A stretch of 64,000 bases of DNA from CALNZV01 sp942491115 (lineage in GTDB: Bacteria; Desulfobacterota; Desulfobacteria; Desulfobacterales; UBA5852). Each line of letters begins with the position of its first letter. Positions within the stretch are counted from its first letter, which is position 1. Location of the stretch: the NCBI GenBank assembly GCA_942491115.1, contig CALNZV010000001.1:186001-250000 (forward strand), read 5' to 3'. Under the pieces are notes generated by a model. The model saw nothing but the letters and a program-made list of their open reading frames with translations. It was not told the DNA's origin and did no database searches. Positions 1-8,900 of the stretch are shown one piece after another. A program made the translations under genes and the position numbers.

Positions 1-66
1 TCGACCCGGCTCGTCGGTGTGGGCGCCCTTCTGATGACGGTCGTCCTGCTGACAATCCACGCTTAA
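1..66 (+). CDS. C-terminal end of a gene cut by the window edge
   Basis: Frame 1 is open from the first base and stops at TAA (64-66). The 21 residues are mostly hydrophobic (Leu, Val, Ile, Met) and end in a short His-Ala tail, as expected for the last membrane helix of an integral membrane protein. Nothing upstream is visible, so the family cannot be named. The next gene starts about 240 bases later with its own Shine-Dalgarno site, so no operon link is evident. Confidence 0.4.
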   Translation, partial: STRLVGVGALLMTVVLLTIHA

Positions 67-307
67 GGATTATATTACCTCCTATTGGACCCAATCAGAG
101 CGGCCTCTCTCTTTCCTCCTCGCCCGCGTGTGAACCGGTTCACGTTCGTATTCGCGCCGTTTGGACCGTTCTACCCATCCGTGATTCGACAATCGACGCT
201 GTTACCCGATGGCGACGCCCGGAGGCCGCATCCGCCTCCACCGCGCCCGTTCGCACCACCTGACGATTGTCCCCACCCGAAACCCATAGAAGAAACGGAG
301 GCGCACG

Positions 308-3139
308 ATGACCGAACCCATCCGGAGATTAAGTTTACCCCAATTTCTTCGACTACTCGATGCTGCCGAGCTCAACCGAACGATAGACTCGGTGCATCTT
401 CATCACACCTGGCGCCCCCGTCAGAGCGGTTTTCGAGGCAGGCCCACAGTGGAGGCCATGCGGCGCTATCACACGGAAACCAATGGGTGGAGCGACATCG
501 CCCAGCATCTGACCATCGATCCGGCGGGCGGGCTTTGGACCGGGAGGAACTGGAACGCACCGCCAGCCAGCTCGTCAGGGAAAAACGGCAACCGTCAAAA
601 GGGGCCTTTTATGATCGAAATGATCGGTGACTTCGATCTGGGTCAAGATCTGTTCATGGACCCCCAACGGACCGTTACCCTCAGCGTAGTTGCAGCACTC
701 CTCGACAAGTATGGCTTAACAGAGGATCAGGTCCAATTTCACCGGCAGTTGGGAAGCCCCAAGACATGTCCAGGCTCCGGGATCGATCATGGCGACATCG
801 TGGGGGAATTGGCGGTCCTCCGTGGCCCGTCGTCCAAGAGGCCAAAGGCTCGAAAACGATCCAGATCCAGATCCAGCGACCCTGTTTCCCCGGAGAATCT
901 GCCCGGAATCGGTATTGCCCGCGGGAGTGGTTTTGCCGTTGATCCCTCCACTGCGGAAGTACCGGAGAATGAAGGCGCTGGGGCAGCGATCGAACGGATG
1001 GGTATCGAATCCCTCCGAAGTCGACAACGCTCCTTTTTAAGTCGCGGAGGGATTTTGCGGGCGGCCCCAGGCGTCTCACGGGACCATGAGTCCTGGGATG
1101 ATCTCAGACTGCACGTGGTCAATTTGAGCCGAGGTGAGTTGTCTTCCGGCGGGCAGTTCGAAACGACTCCGGATGATCTCGAGGCCATCATCGGCGCCAT
1201 CGCTTCCTACGCCCAGGGGTCTCCATTCCCCCGAGTGGTTCTTTATGCCCACGGCGGCCTCGTCAATGAGAAAGACGCCCTCAATTACGCCCGAAAAATG
1301 AGACCCTGGTGGCTCCGATATGGCGTCTACCCGGTGTTTTTTGTCTGGGAATCCGGTCTGCTAGAAACGATCTGCCAATACATTGCCGGTCCAAGAGACA
1401 TCTTCGACTACACTACCGATCCCGCCATCGAGCTCGCAGCGAAAATTCCGGCCACGGCGGTTTGGTCCGGGATGAAGGAAAGCGCCCGGAGGGCATCCAG
1501 GGCCGATGCATCGAACGGCAATCCGGGAGGCGCATGGCTCTTCGCCCGCCGCTTGGCGGCCCTCATGACGGGAACCGGGCATCCCCCCGTGTCAGTCCAC
1601 GCCGTCGGTCACAGTGCCGGGGCGATCTTTCATTCCCACCTGCTGCCGCTTCTGCTCGATCTGGGCGTGCCGGTGACGTCTCTGTCTCTTCTTGCCCCCG
1701 CGGCACGGAGTGATCTTTTTATCGATCGCCTGCTGTCCCCGGTGTTGGAAAAGCAAATAGAGAAACTGACGGTATTCACGATGGAAGAGGAGGCCGAACG
1801 CCAGGACAATGTGGCGTTTGTCTACCGAAAGTCACTTCTATACTTCGTCTCGGGGGCATGCGAGGGCCTAAAAAAAGCCCCGATATTGGGTCTGGAGGAA
1901 TCCTTGCGCAGGGACGCTCGGCTCGCCGGATTGTTCGGCCTCGACAACGGCGGCACGCCATCGGCGGAATTGCAATTTTCCCTGGCTCCCGGAGAGGACC
2001 CGAATCCTCTGACGGCGGCCCTTCGCCATGGGGATTTCGACAATGACCCTGCCACCATGAGCGCGGTGCTGCGGAGAATCTTGGATGTACCCGACGATCT
2101 CGACTACGGTCGGGAAGGATTTCCCTTCAAACCGTTGAAGCGCTATTTCCCCGTCACGGCGCCCCATCGACAACCCGCCGACCCACCGGCAACACCATCC
2201 CCAGGGATACCCGTCGGTAGACACCCCTCCGCTGACGGCCGGCGAAGCGCTTTGTGCATCGGGATCGACGACTACCAGGACCGCCCCCTTTCCGGATGCG
2301 TAAACGATGCCCGACGGTGGGGCGCCTCGCTTGAAGCGCTGGGGTTCGAGGTGGACTTCCGGCTCAACGAGGCCGCCACCCGCCAGGCCATTCTCGACGA
2401 CCTGGGCTCCCGCATCGAATCGGCATCGGCCGGGGACGTCCTTGTTTTTCAGTACTCCGGCCACGGAACGCAGCTGCCGGACCTTGACGACGACGAATCC
2501 GACCGCATGGACGAGGCCTTCGTCCCCTATGACTATTTCACCGGTTCGTTTCTAGTCGACGACGATCTCGCCGACCTTCTCATACGACTCCCGCAGGGGG
2601 TCATCATGACGCTCTTCATGGACTGCTGCCACTCGGGCACCATCAGTCGTTTTGCGCCAGCGATTCGACCCAAGGTCACCGTCGATGAGCGGGTGAGATT
2701 TCTTCCGGCGTCCCATGACTTGGTCGAAGCCCACCGAAGTTTCAGAGAAGCCCTGTCACCGAGGGGACGGACCCCATCGGAAGAGTCCCTGTCCGGCGTC
2801 ATCCATTTTGCCGCCTGCCAGGACAACGAGTACGCCTGGGAATCTGCCGGCCAGGGCGATTTCACGGCGGCTGCCACCCCGCTGTTGTCGGCAGCTGTTG
2901 AGCGCGGGGAAACCAACGAAACGTTTTTGGAATCGGTTCGGACGGCTGTTGTGGCCAAAGGGCGACAGCACCCGATGATGATGGAGGCCCATGGGGGAAT
3001 GGCTGGGCGAAGGCTTCTCTCGCCCCTGGTCGCCGATGGCCATGGTGGGGGAAGCGCAGCAACGGTCAACTCTCAACTGCTGACCCATCTGGAGGCCATG
3101 ATACGCTTGGTCAAGGCTCGACCCTCTTCAACCCAATAA
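308..3139 (+). CDS. Amidase/PGRP - alpha/beta hydrolase - metacaspase fusion protein
   Basis: 943 residues in three parts. Residues about 28-160 match the Amidase_2/PGRP fold: HHT near 32-34, WSDIA near 61, GDFD near 107, and the zinc ligands His145 and Cys154 (KTCPG), so a zinc N-acetylmuramoyl-alanine amidase or peptidoglycan sensor is likely. The usual Tyr of the YH motif is Gln. Residues about 265-480 form an alpha/beta hydrolase-like unit with HGG (315-317) and nucleophile elbow GHSAG (Ser436). Residues about 645-925 are a caspase/metacaspase with SGHG (His719) and DCCHSG (Cys774), preceded by a proline-rich linker. A basic linker lies near 177-190. No signal peptide or membrane helix is seen, so it is probably cytosolic. 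A GGAGG site six bases before ATG 308 supports the start. It converges on the protease/hydrolase series at 3207-12965. Domain calls are firm; the biological role is inferred. Confidence 0.85.
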   Translation: MTEPIRRLSLPQFLRLLDAAELNRTIDSVHLHHTWRPRQSGFRGRPTVEAMRRYHTETNGWSDIAQHLTIDPAGGLWTGRNWNAPPASSSGKNGNRQKGPFMIEMIGDFDLGQDLFMDPQRTVTLSVVAALLDKYGLTEDQVQFHRQLGSPKTCPGSGIDHGDIVGELAVLRGPSSKRPKARKRSRSRSSDPVSPENLPGIGIARGSGFAVDPSTAEVPENEGAGAAIERMGIESLRSRQRSFLSRGGILRAAPGVSRDHESWDDLRLHVVNLSRGELSSGGQFETTPDDLEAIIGAIASYAQGSPFPRVVLYAHGGLVNEKDALNYARKMRPWWLRYGVYPVFFVWESGLLETICQYIAGPRDIFDYTTDPAIELAAKIPATAVWSGMKESARRASRADASNGNPGGAWLFARRLAALMTGTGHPPVSVHAVGHSAGAIFHSHLLPLLLDLGVPVTSLSLLAPAARSDLFIDRLLSPVLEKQIEKLTVFTMEEEAERQDNVAFVYRKSLLYFVSGACEGLKKAPILGLEESLRRDARLAGLFGLDNGGTPSAELQFSLAPGEDPNPLTAALRHGDFDNDPATMSAVLRRILDVPDDLDYGREGFPFKPLKRYFPVTAPHRQPADPPATPSPGIPVGRHPSADGRRSALCIGIDDYQDRPLSGCVNDARRWGASLEALGFEVDFRLNEAATRQAILDDLGSRIESASAGDVLVFQYSGHGTQLPDLDDDESDRMDEAFVPYDYFTGSFLVDDDLADLLIRLPQGVIMTLFMDCCHSGTISRFAPAIRPKVTVDERVRFLPASHDLVEAHRSFREALSPRGRTPSEESLSGVIHFAACQDNEYAWESAGQGDFTAAATPLLSAAVERGETNETFLESVRTAVVAKGRQHPMMMEAHGGMAGRRLLSPLVADGHGGGSAATVNSQLLTHLEAMIRLVKARPSSTQ

Positions 3140-3206
3140 CAGTGGGAAGGGCCATCCCTGGGAAATAACGGGGTGGAGGGCATCTTATAGCGGTGAGGAC
3201 CGGCGC

Positions 3207-3596
3207 TTACTCGTCCAGCTCGTACATGGATACGAACCGCTCCGCCACCACGCAGTAAGCGTCGGTACCTTCCTCGTCGTTATAGACAAGATAATCCCCG
3301 GGCTGGTAGCGGGATCGGCCCTCCTTGGTGGAAACCGCTCCGGATTCCGTGGCCACCTCCGCCCAGACCGGAGTGGTCTTTACATACGTACCCGGTTTGA
3401 TGGGGCGATAGGTGGCGGCGAACACATCCTGATCCACCGAGTAGACATCCCCTCGGTTGTCCACCAGCCAGTCGCCTTGTTTACAGTGCTGTCGGCCGCC
3501 CCATTTCATGTACGTGAAACCGTCCAATTCCAAATTCACCTGGACCGCGATGACAAACTGATCGGCTTTTTTACGGTATCGTCGCCTTGACGCCAT
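3207..3596 (-). CDS. Small protein with two GD[WY]-type repeats
   Basis: 129 residues from the chosen start (ATG at 3596, GGAG about ten bases upstream); a longer start at 3623 has no good ribosome site. The protein holds two related units. The first is GDWLVDNRGDVYSVDQDVF followed by AATY; the second is PGDYLVYN ... YCVVAERFVSMYEL. The pattern Gly-Asp-aromatic, short hydrophobic strand, Tyr-x-Val, Phe, Tyr recurs in small uncharacterised proteins often labelled PGDYG-like, so I read it as an internal duplication. No catalytic residues, signal peptide or helix are evident. It is the last minus-strand gene behind the trypsin-like protease, about 315 bases away, and converges on the metacaspase gene. 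Function unknown; a binding or inhibitory partner of the neighbouring proteases is only a guess. Confidence 0.7.
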   Translation of the reverse strand: MASRRRYRKKADQFVIAVQVNLELDGFTYMKWGGRQHCKQGDWLVDNRGDVYSVDQDVFAATYRPIKPGTYVKTTPVWAEVATESGAVSTKEGRSRYQPGDYLVYNDEEGTDAYCVVAERFVSMYELDE

Positions 3597-3623
3597 TGGT
3601 TTTAAGGTCTCCAGGAAGTGCAA

Positions 3624-3911
3624 TGGCGAGCATCGGGGTTTCCGAAACAGGCCCGCAGCTTGAAGCTATTGGGTTGAAGGAGCAATCCCCGGATGGAACG
3701 CTGTCACTCCTTGAGCGTTTGAGCAATAAACGGCTCCTCGGGGTTAGAGCGCCTATCCATGGGATTTGGGCATAATCGACGTCGTTGTTTTCTGTTCCCT
3801 GACGGAATGGTCAACGGAATGCCCCTCCGACCGAATGGCTGTTGCCCTAGTTGTCGCCTGTTCAGCCGGATGGCGAATCACCGATGATTCACTTACCGTC
3901 GATACCAACCG
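3624..3911. other. Intergenic stretch before the trypsin-like gene end
   Basis: About 290 bases between the small repeat protein and the trypsin-like gene, both read leftward. Short open frames here have no ribosome site and no protein-like composition. I see no clear promoter or terminator. Confidence 0.4.
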
Positions 3912-4967
3912 TCATTGATTCTTCAGTGCCTCCACATCCGCCTGCAAGGCCTCGACAATTCCTTCCAGGCGTGAGACCCGACTTTCCATGTCTTGGGGCT
4001 CCACTGGGTCTGGAACATGCTCAGCAAAAATGCTTGTTCTCGTCGCATCCTCCCCGCGGCAGCCGGTGGTGGGGCAGACATTCGACACATAGCAATTCCC
4101 GACGCGAACAAAATCCGTATCGCCCCTCACGAGAATCCCTTCCACCGTGCCGTTATCGGCATTGAACACCGGCGATCCGGAATTGCCGCCGTAGGTATCC
4201 AGATTGGCGATAAAATAATTGGCATCGGCATTGTCTCTGACCGTCGCCCCGGGCGCATACTTCAGGGGCAGGCCGGACGGGTGCCCCATGACGAAAACCG
4301 ATTGAGCATCGTCGATCTTCCCGGTGCGACGGATGGCCAATACCGGGCGGCCGGTTGCCGGCCGGTCTAGCCTGACCAGGGCATAGTCAGCGCCGGTGCT
4401 CACCAACTCACGGTCTAAAATGGCTATTCCCCTGAAGATGTTCTCATTGGAAATGACGGTTCGGGCGTCCTGGTCGTTCACCATTCGAAAACCGAATATA
4501 AAACGGGTCTGGGCCAGGTTGTTTTGCTGGATGCAATGCCCTGCCGTGGCGATGATGTCTGGAGCCACCAGAAAGCCGGTACAGTGGGGAGCGACGGGCT
4601 GGTCTCGGAACCGCTCCCCCTCGCATAGCAAATGGGTATCTTTGAAGAGGGCCGTCAATAGGGTTGACGTGCCGTCGCCATTGTCCGTGAGGCGAACCAT
4701 GTCGATCAGAGAAGCCACCGCCTCAGCGCGCATCAGAATATCCGGATCGGTAACCTGATGCATGTCGACGCGGTCATCGATGCCGTAAACCAGCTTTTGG
4801 GCGTCTCTAAGAGCCTTTACCAGATGGCCGGTATCGATGTGTGACAGGGGTCTTGCCCCTCTTTTTATTGCGGTTGTCTTTCCGGCCCCCCCCCTGAATT
4901 GAAGCTCGGAGAGGATTTCCTCAGACCCATAATCCACTATTGCTTTTGTCTTTTTTGGTTTCGCCAT
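3912..4967 (-). CDS. Trypsin-like (S1 family) serine protease, cytosolic type
   Basis: 351 residues. The chymotrypsin-fold triad is visible: TAGHC (His144), ADYALVRL (Asp194) and GNSGSP (Ser263). Residues 1-110 are a helical, partly basic N-terminal region with no signal peptide, unusual for this mostly exported family. Residues about 325-351 look like a coiled coil (heptads of Leu, Ile, Val with Glu and Arg), so it may oligomerise. A strong AAGGAGGT site lies just before ATG 4967. It follows the serine hydrolase gene by 81 bases on the same strand and probably shares a transcript with it and the CHAT gene. Trypsin-like, caspase and CHAT proteases are recurrent activators in bacterial conflict systems, but no substrate can be named here. 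Confidence 0.88.
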   Translation of the reverse strand: MAKPKKTKAIVDYGSEEILSELQFRGGAGKTTAIKRGARPLSHIDTGHLVKALRDAQKLVYGIDDRVDMHQVTDPDILMRAEAVASLIDMVRLTDNGDGTSTLLTALFKDTHLLCEGERFRDQPVAPHCTGFLVAPDIIATAGHCIQQNNLAQTRFIFGFRMVNDQDARTVISNENIFRGIAILDRELVSTGADYALVRLDRPATGRPVLAIRRTGKIDDAQSVFVMGHPSGLPLKYAPGATVRDNADANYFIANLDTYGGNSGSPVFNADNGTVEGILVRGDTDFVRVGNCYVSNVCPTTGCRGEDATRTSIFAEHVPDPVEPQDMESRVSRLEGIVEALQADVEALKNQ

Positions 4968-5048
4968 GGGGTCACCTCCTTCATTGGTTTAACAGGGACA
5001 TCATGCGGCGTCGCGACAGTTGACGACATAGGCCATCGCCACCAGGTC

Positions 5049-5963
5049 TCACGACGCCCCCTCGAAGACCCGGAGGGCCGTCATCATCTGGGCAAATAAT
5101 GGGTTGGCCCTTTCCAGCGGCGGTTCACTTTCAGTCGCATCGATGGCCATGATAGGTGATTCCAGTACAAGGCTCGCGTGGGACACATTGTCCGCTTTGG
5201 GGATGATGAATGCTGTGAACCGGTCTGGAGGAGTCTTTTCCTTCAGGTCTTTTATGCCTCTGATGTCAGCCGTTGTGTCGCTTTCCGAGTGGGCCGCGAA
5301 CACTCGCTTGGGAAAGGGGGTCTTTGCGTCGAAGCGCTTGAGCAGTCGATCGGTTTCCTCGATCAGCCGTGCCAACTCCCGGGCCCCATCCATGTCCATT
5401 CGGCAGTAACGGAAGGGGCTGCGACCGATCAAAGGCTGGTCCCGGTCCAGCAGATCGGCCAGAAAGGTGCGAAGCAGGCGCTCCTTCATATCGCCGAGGA
5501 CTCCCCCCGGCCCCCCGGCCAGATCGAGGGCCGCGGAGAACAGATAGAGATCGCCCGTCACCCTCGGGTGGGTGATGGCGGCATGAAGACTCAAGGTTCC
5601 CCCGGTGGAGAGCCCTCCGATAGAAACCCGGTCTGCCACCCGGGCCGCCGCATCCACGGCAAACCCGACGTTGGCCATCCATTCCTCGAGCCGGACCCCC
5701 TCCATCCCCTTCGGCTCTTTGAGGCCATGGCCTTGCAACAGGGGCAGGTAGACGTCATAGCCAAGCTGCTGATGGAATTCTTCGGCAATCGCCTTTAAAA
5801 AATGGGGGGAATCGGTCAGGCCGTGGCACAGTACGACGGCCTTTCCGGACGGTGTCCCGTGGGTGAACACCATCGGATGGCAGCCGTCGCGGACGATATC
5901 CTTTGAGAAATAGGAAAATCGGTCGTAATAGCCCAGCCATTCCATACCGCCGAAGTCACTCAT
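5049..5963 (-). CDS. Alpha/beta hydrolase (carboxylesterase/lysophospholipase-like)
   Basis: 304 residues, standard length for a single-domain hydrolase. The oxyanion strand is VVLCHGLTDSP (43-53), the nucleophile elbow GLSTGG (Ser119); an HSESD segment near 225 and a His near 262 fit the acid and base. No signal peptide, so a cytosolic esterase, thioesterase or lysophospholipase is expected. Its AAGGAGGT site overlaps the stop codon of the large CHAT gene (TAA at 5978-5976), which implies translational coupling and tight stoichiometry. Substrate unknown; in this protease-rich context a lipase effector or a regulator of the larger protein is possible. Confidence 0.85.
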   Translation of the reverse strand: MSDFGGMEWLGYYDRFSYFSKDIVRDGCHPMVFTHGTPSGKAVVLCHGLTDSPHFLKAIAEEFHQQLGYDVYLPLLQGHGLKEPKGMEGVRLEEWMANVGFAVDAAARVADRVSIGGLSTGGTLSLHAAITHPRVTGDLYLFSAALDLAGGPGGVLGDMKERLLRTFLADLLDRDQPLIGRSPFRYCRMDMDGARELARLIEETDRLLKRFDAKTPFPKRVFAAHSESDTTADIRGIKDLKEKTPPDRFTAFIIPKADNVSHASLVLESPIMAIDATESEPPLERANPLFAQMMTALRVFEGAS

Positions 5964-5975
5964 GGGTTTACCTCC

Positions 5976-8900
5976 TTATTTTTTCTTCTGCTTGCCGGCC
6001 CTCGGGGCTCTGCTCTTGGGAGCGACTTTCGACTTGGTTGTCTGGCGACGGCGCTTGGCTGCCCCGTCGGACGGTACGTTTTGGTCCTTACCTTTCCGGG
6101 AGGCATCAGTTGCTTCCGGGGATTCGGCCCCGGCGGCCGAAGAATCCAGCGCCTCGGCAACGCGGTCAAGATTATCGGCAAGAATATTCAACACCCGCTT
6201 TTTTGACTTCACGGCCAGCGCTCTTTTATTGACGAAACGTTTCAGCAGCCGAATCTGGCTGACCACTGAATCCAGCTGGCGCATGCTTTTCGGCAGCCGG
6301 TCTACCAATTGGGCGTACGTATCGATGACCACCTGGGCGGCGTCTGGCCCTCCATCCTTCTTCGGGGTCTGCATCAGAGTTTGATCGATGATTCTGGCAA
6401 TCAGCTCTCCGTCACCGGCCATGATCAAGTCCCAAAAATTAAGAGACACATCGTATCGCTTCCGGGCGATGCGTCCGCTGCGTCGAGCCATCTTCGAATG
6501 ATCGGATGTTGCAGTACCAAGCACCGCTTGCAGGGCCAAACGGTTCTGGGCGTTATAGGGACTGAAGTCAGGCCCGTCGGGGTCGCCTTCGGCTTTCTGG
6601 TACCATTGGGCACTCATCGTCAATGCCTGTTTGACGCCGGTAGGAAGTTCAGGGTCGTCCGCTTCACTCGACCAGGGTGCCAGTATCCCGGCCAGCCGCT
6701 TGTAGGCACTGCCGATCAGCGCGCATCTTTCGCCGTTGACCGCCCCGAGAGTCGTCTCATTCTCGGTGTCTGCAACGCGAGCTGCCTGCTCCAGGTTACG
6801 CAGACGTTTGATCGCTCGGTGAATCAACACGATGTCCTTTTTCTTCTCTCCCTGGCGGGCCTCAAGGTTCGCCAACTGTTCAATGGTCTTTATGGCCACG
6901 GTGCCTTGCGTGTCCTCCTCAGTAATGGCTCTCGTATAGGCAGCGCGCGCCATATCGAACCCAGCCGGTCCGAATTCTGCATAAACCGCACCGACGGCTG
7001 ACTGGACCGCCGGCAGATTACCCCACTCCTTTGCGCCTCCGGCAAGGACCGCCTCGACTTCTCCCTGGGTCGTCTCAAGATTTCCGGAGCCGGAGAACTT
7101 GAGCTCATTTCGAATCCAGGTCAAGGATTCGACCAATTCTTGGGGAGTCACGAAACCGGCAGGATCGCCTCCGAGGCCTCCGCGGTCGGGGTCGAGCTGA
7201 AATCCGGGATCTCCGTATGCTTGGTAAGCCCCCCAGGTGTTGAATCCACGGTGATTGGCATAGGTGGCCTTCCGGGCCTCGTGGATGGCGCGACCGAAAC
7301 GGTCACCCCGCTTGACGAGTGAATCGAAAAAGGTGGTCGCGAACGTGTTTGCCGCCTGGTCGTTCACGGCCCACCCTGCCGCTACGACGCACCGCACCCC
7401 CATCTCGATCAGCTCCCGGGAAAGACTGTAGGCCAGTCGATTGTAGGCGGGCGCCGTGTCCACCCTGCCGAGGTGACAGCAGTTCAAGAAGACCACCTCG
7501 GGAACGATTTCCATCTGGCCAACCTCGGCAGCGGTCAGTAGCATTCCATCGGAGAGCACGACTCCGGTTCGTTTCCCACCACCTATGGCCGGGGCTTCAA
7601 AGACGCCGTGGGCGGCGATGACAAGAATTCGGTGGGGTGCCTGGAAGAGTTTGTTGAAGACGTCCAGGGCTTCGGTTTCACTGGGGGCGAAAACGACGTC
7701 GTAACCGCTGTCAGCAAGAATCTCCCGGACAGTCTCTCCCTCCAATACGGCTCCAGGTAGCTGCGGCAAAGGGTTTCCGGTTCTGGTGACGAAATGGGTC
7801 TCGAATCCGGCGGTGGACGGGTCAGCGATGACGCAGGCGGTTTTCCCTCGGGTTGTCTGGACCACTCGGCGAAAACGGGTGGACTCCAGCTGTCGCACCA
7901 CGGCAGTTTTGACCACCATGGGCTCCTGCTCGGCGCACAGCATCTCCCAGGGCAGGTTGGCGGTGGTGCCGTCCAGCACGAGGATCATCTGCGGCGCTTC
8001 CCTGGCAGCTTCCTTGAAGTCGAGGGGCACCAGCAATTGGAAGAGGGTTCGAGCCATCTCGGGGCGGTAGCGGTCGCTACGAATCGCATGGCGGATCAAG
8101 TTTTCGGCAAGTCCCGGCTGACGTTGAACCACGATCGCCTCAGCACGGGCCCGCTCGGATAAATAGACGAACTTCATCCGGTCGGCCATGGCGGCGGAAG
8201 CGCCAGATGCGGGGCGCGCCTTCGGTGGTTGTTGATCGGTTTCCCCAGGTTCGGAAACACCGGTGAGATCCTCAAGGAGCTGCCGCTCCATGTCCGCCGG
8301 AATCGGCGACACTCTTCGAATCCGATAGCATTCCGGGGGACACGCCGCCTCGGGCCTGTCGGCGTCGGTTACGATCATCCGGGGCCAATAGCCGAGGCCA
8401 CTACTCACCGAAAGTCGAGTCCGTGAACCTTCTCCCTGGATCAGGGTTTTACCGACGTCGATGTCGATTTCAAGCCGTTTCAGTTCTCTCGCCAGCCGCT
8501 TGGGAAGATCTCTTACAATTTTTGCCGCCGAGATGGCGGTGTCCAGAAAAAGTTCGACAAACTCGAGCTCCCCCACCCGGAGCACGGTCCCTACGGCATC
8601 TTCAAACTGCCGGTTGGCTTCGCACACCCCTGTCACAATCGCCGCAACGGAATCCTCGACGCCGATGTTGACAGTAGAGTTGTAGCCGATAAGCACGCTG
8701 CCGAGTTTTATCTGTCGATCTCCCGCTGACCCGCTGTCACTGTCGCGCCCGATTCCGTCCAAAGCAAGAAGAAGATAGCGCAGGACACCGGCGCGCACGG
8801 TCTCCGTAAGATGGTTGGCGGTCAGGTCACCCCATTCCCCCAGACCAACAATGATCGCGCCTTTCCTGAATGTCTTCCCATGGTTTTCTCGACCCTTTTT

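Noticed and set aside
85..630. 181-residue plus-strand frame overlapping the metacaspase start
   Set aside because: Pro/Arg/His-rich composition, no ribosome site, and it overlaps the well-supported gene from 308.
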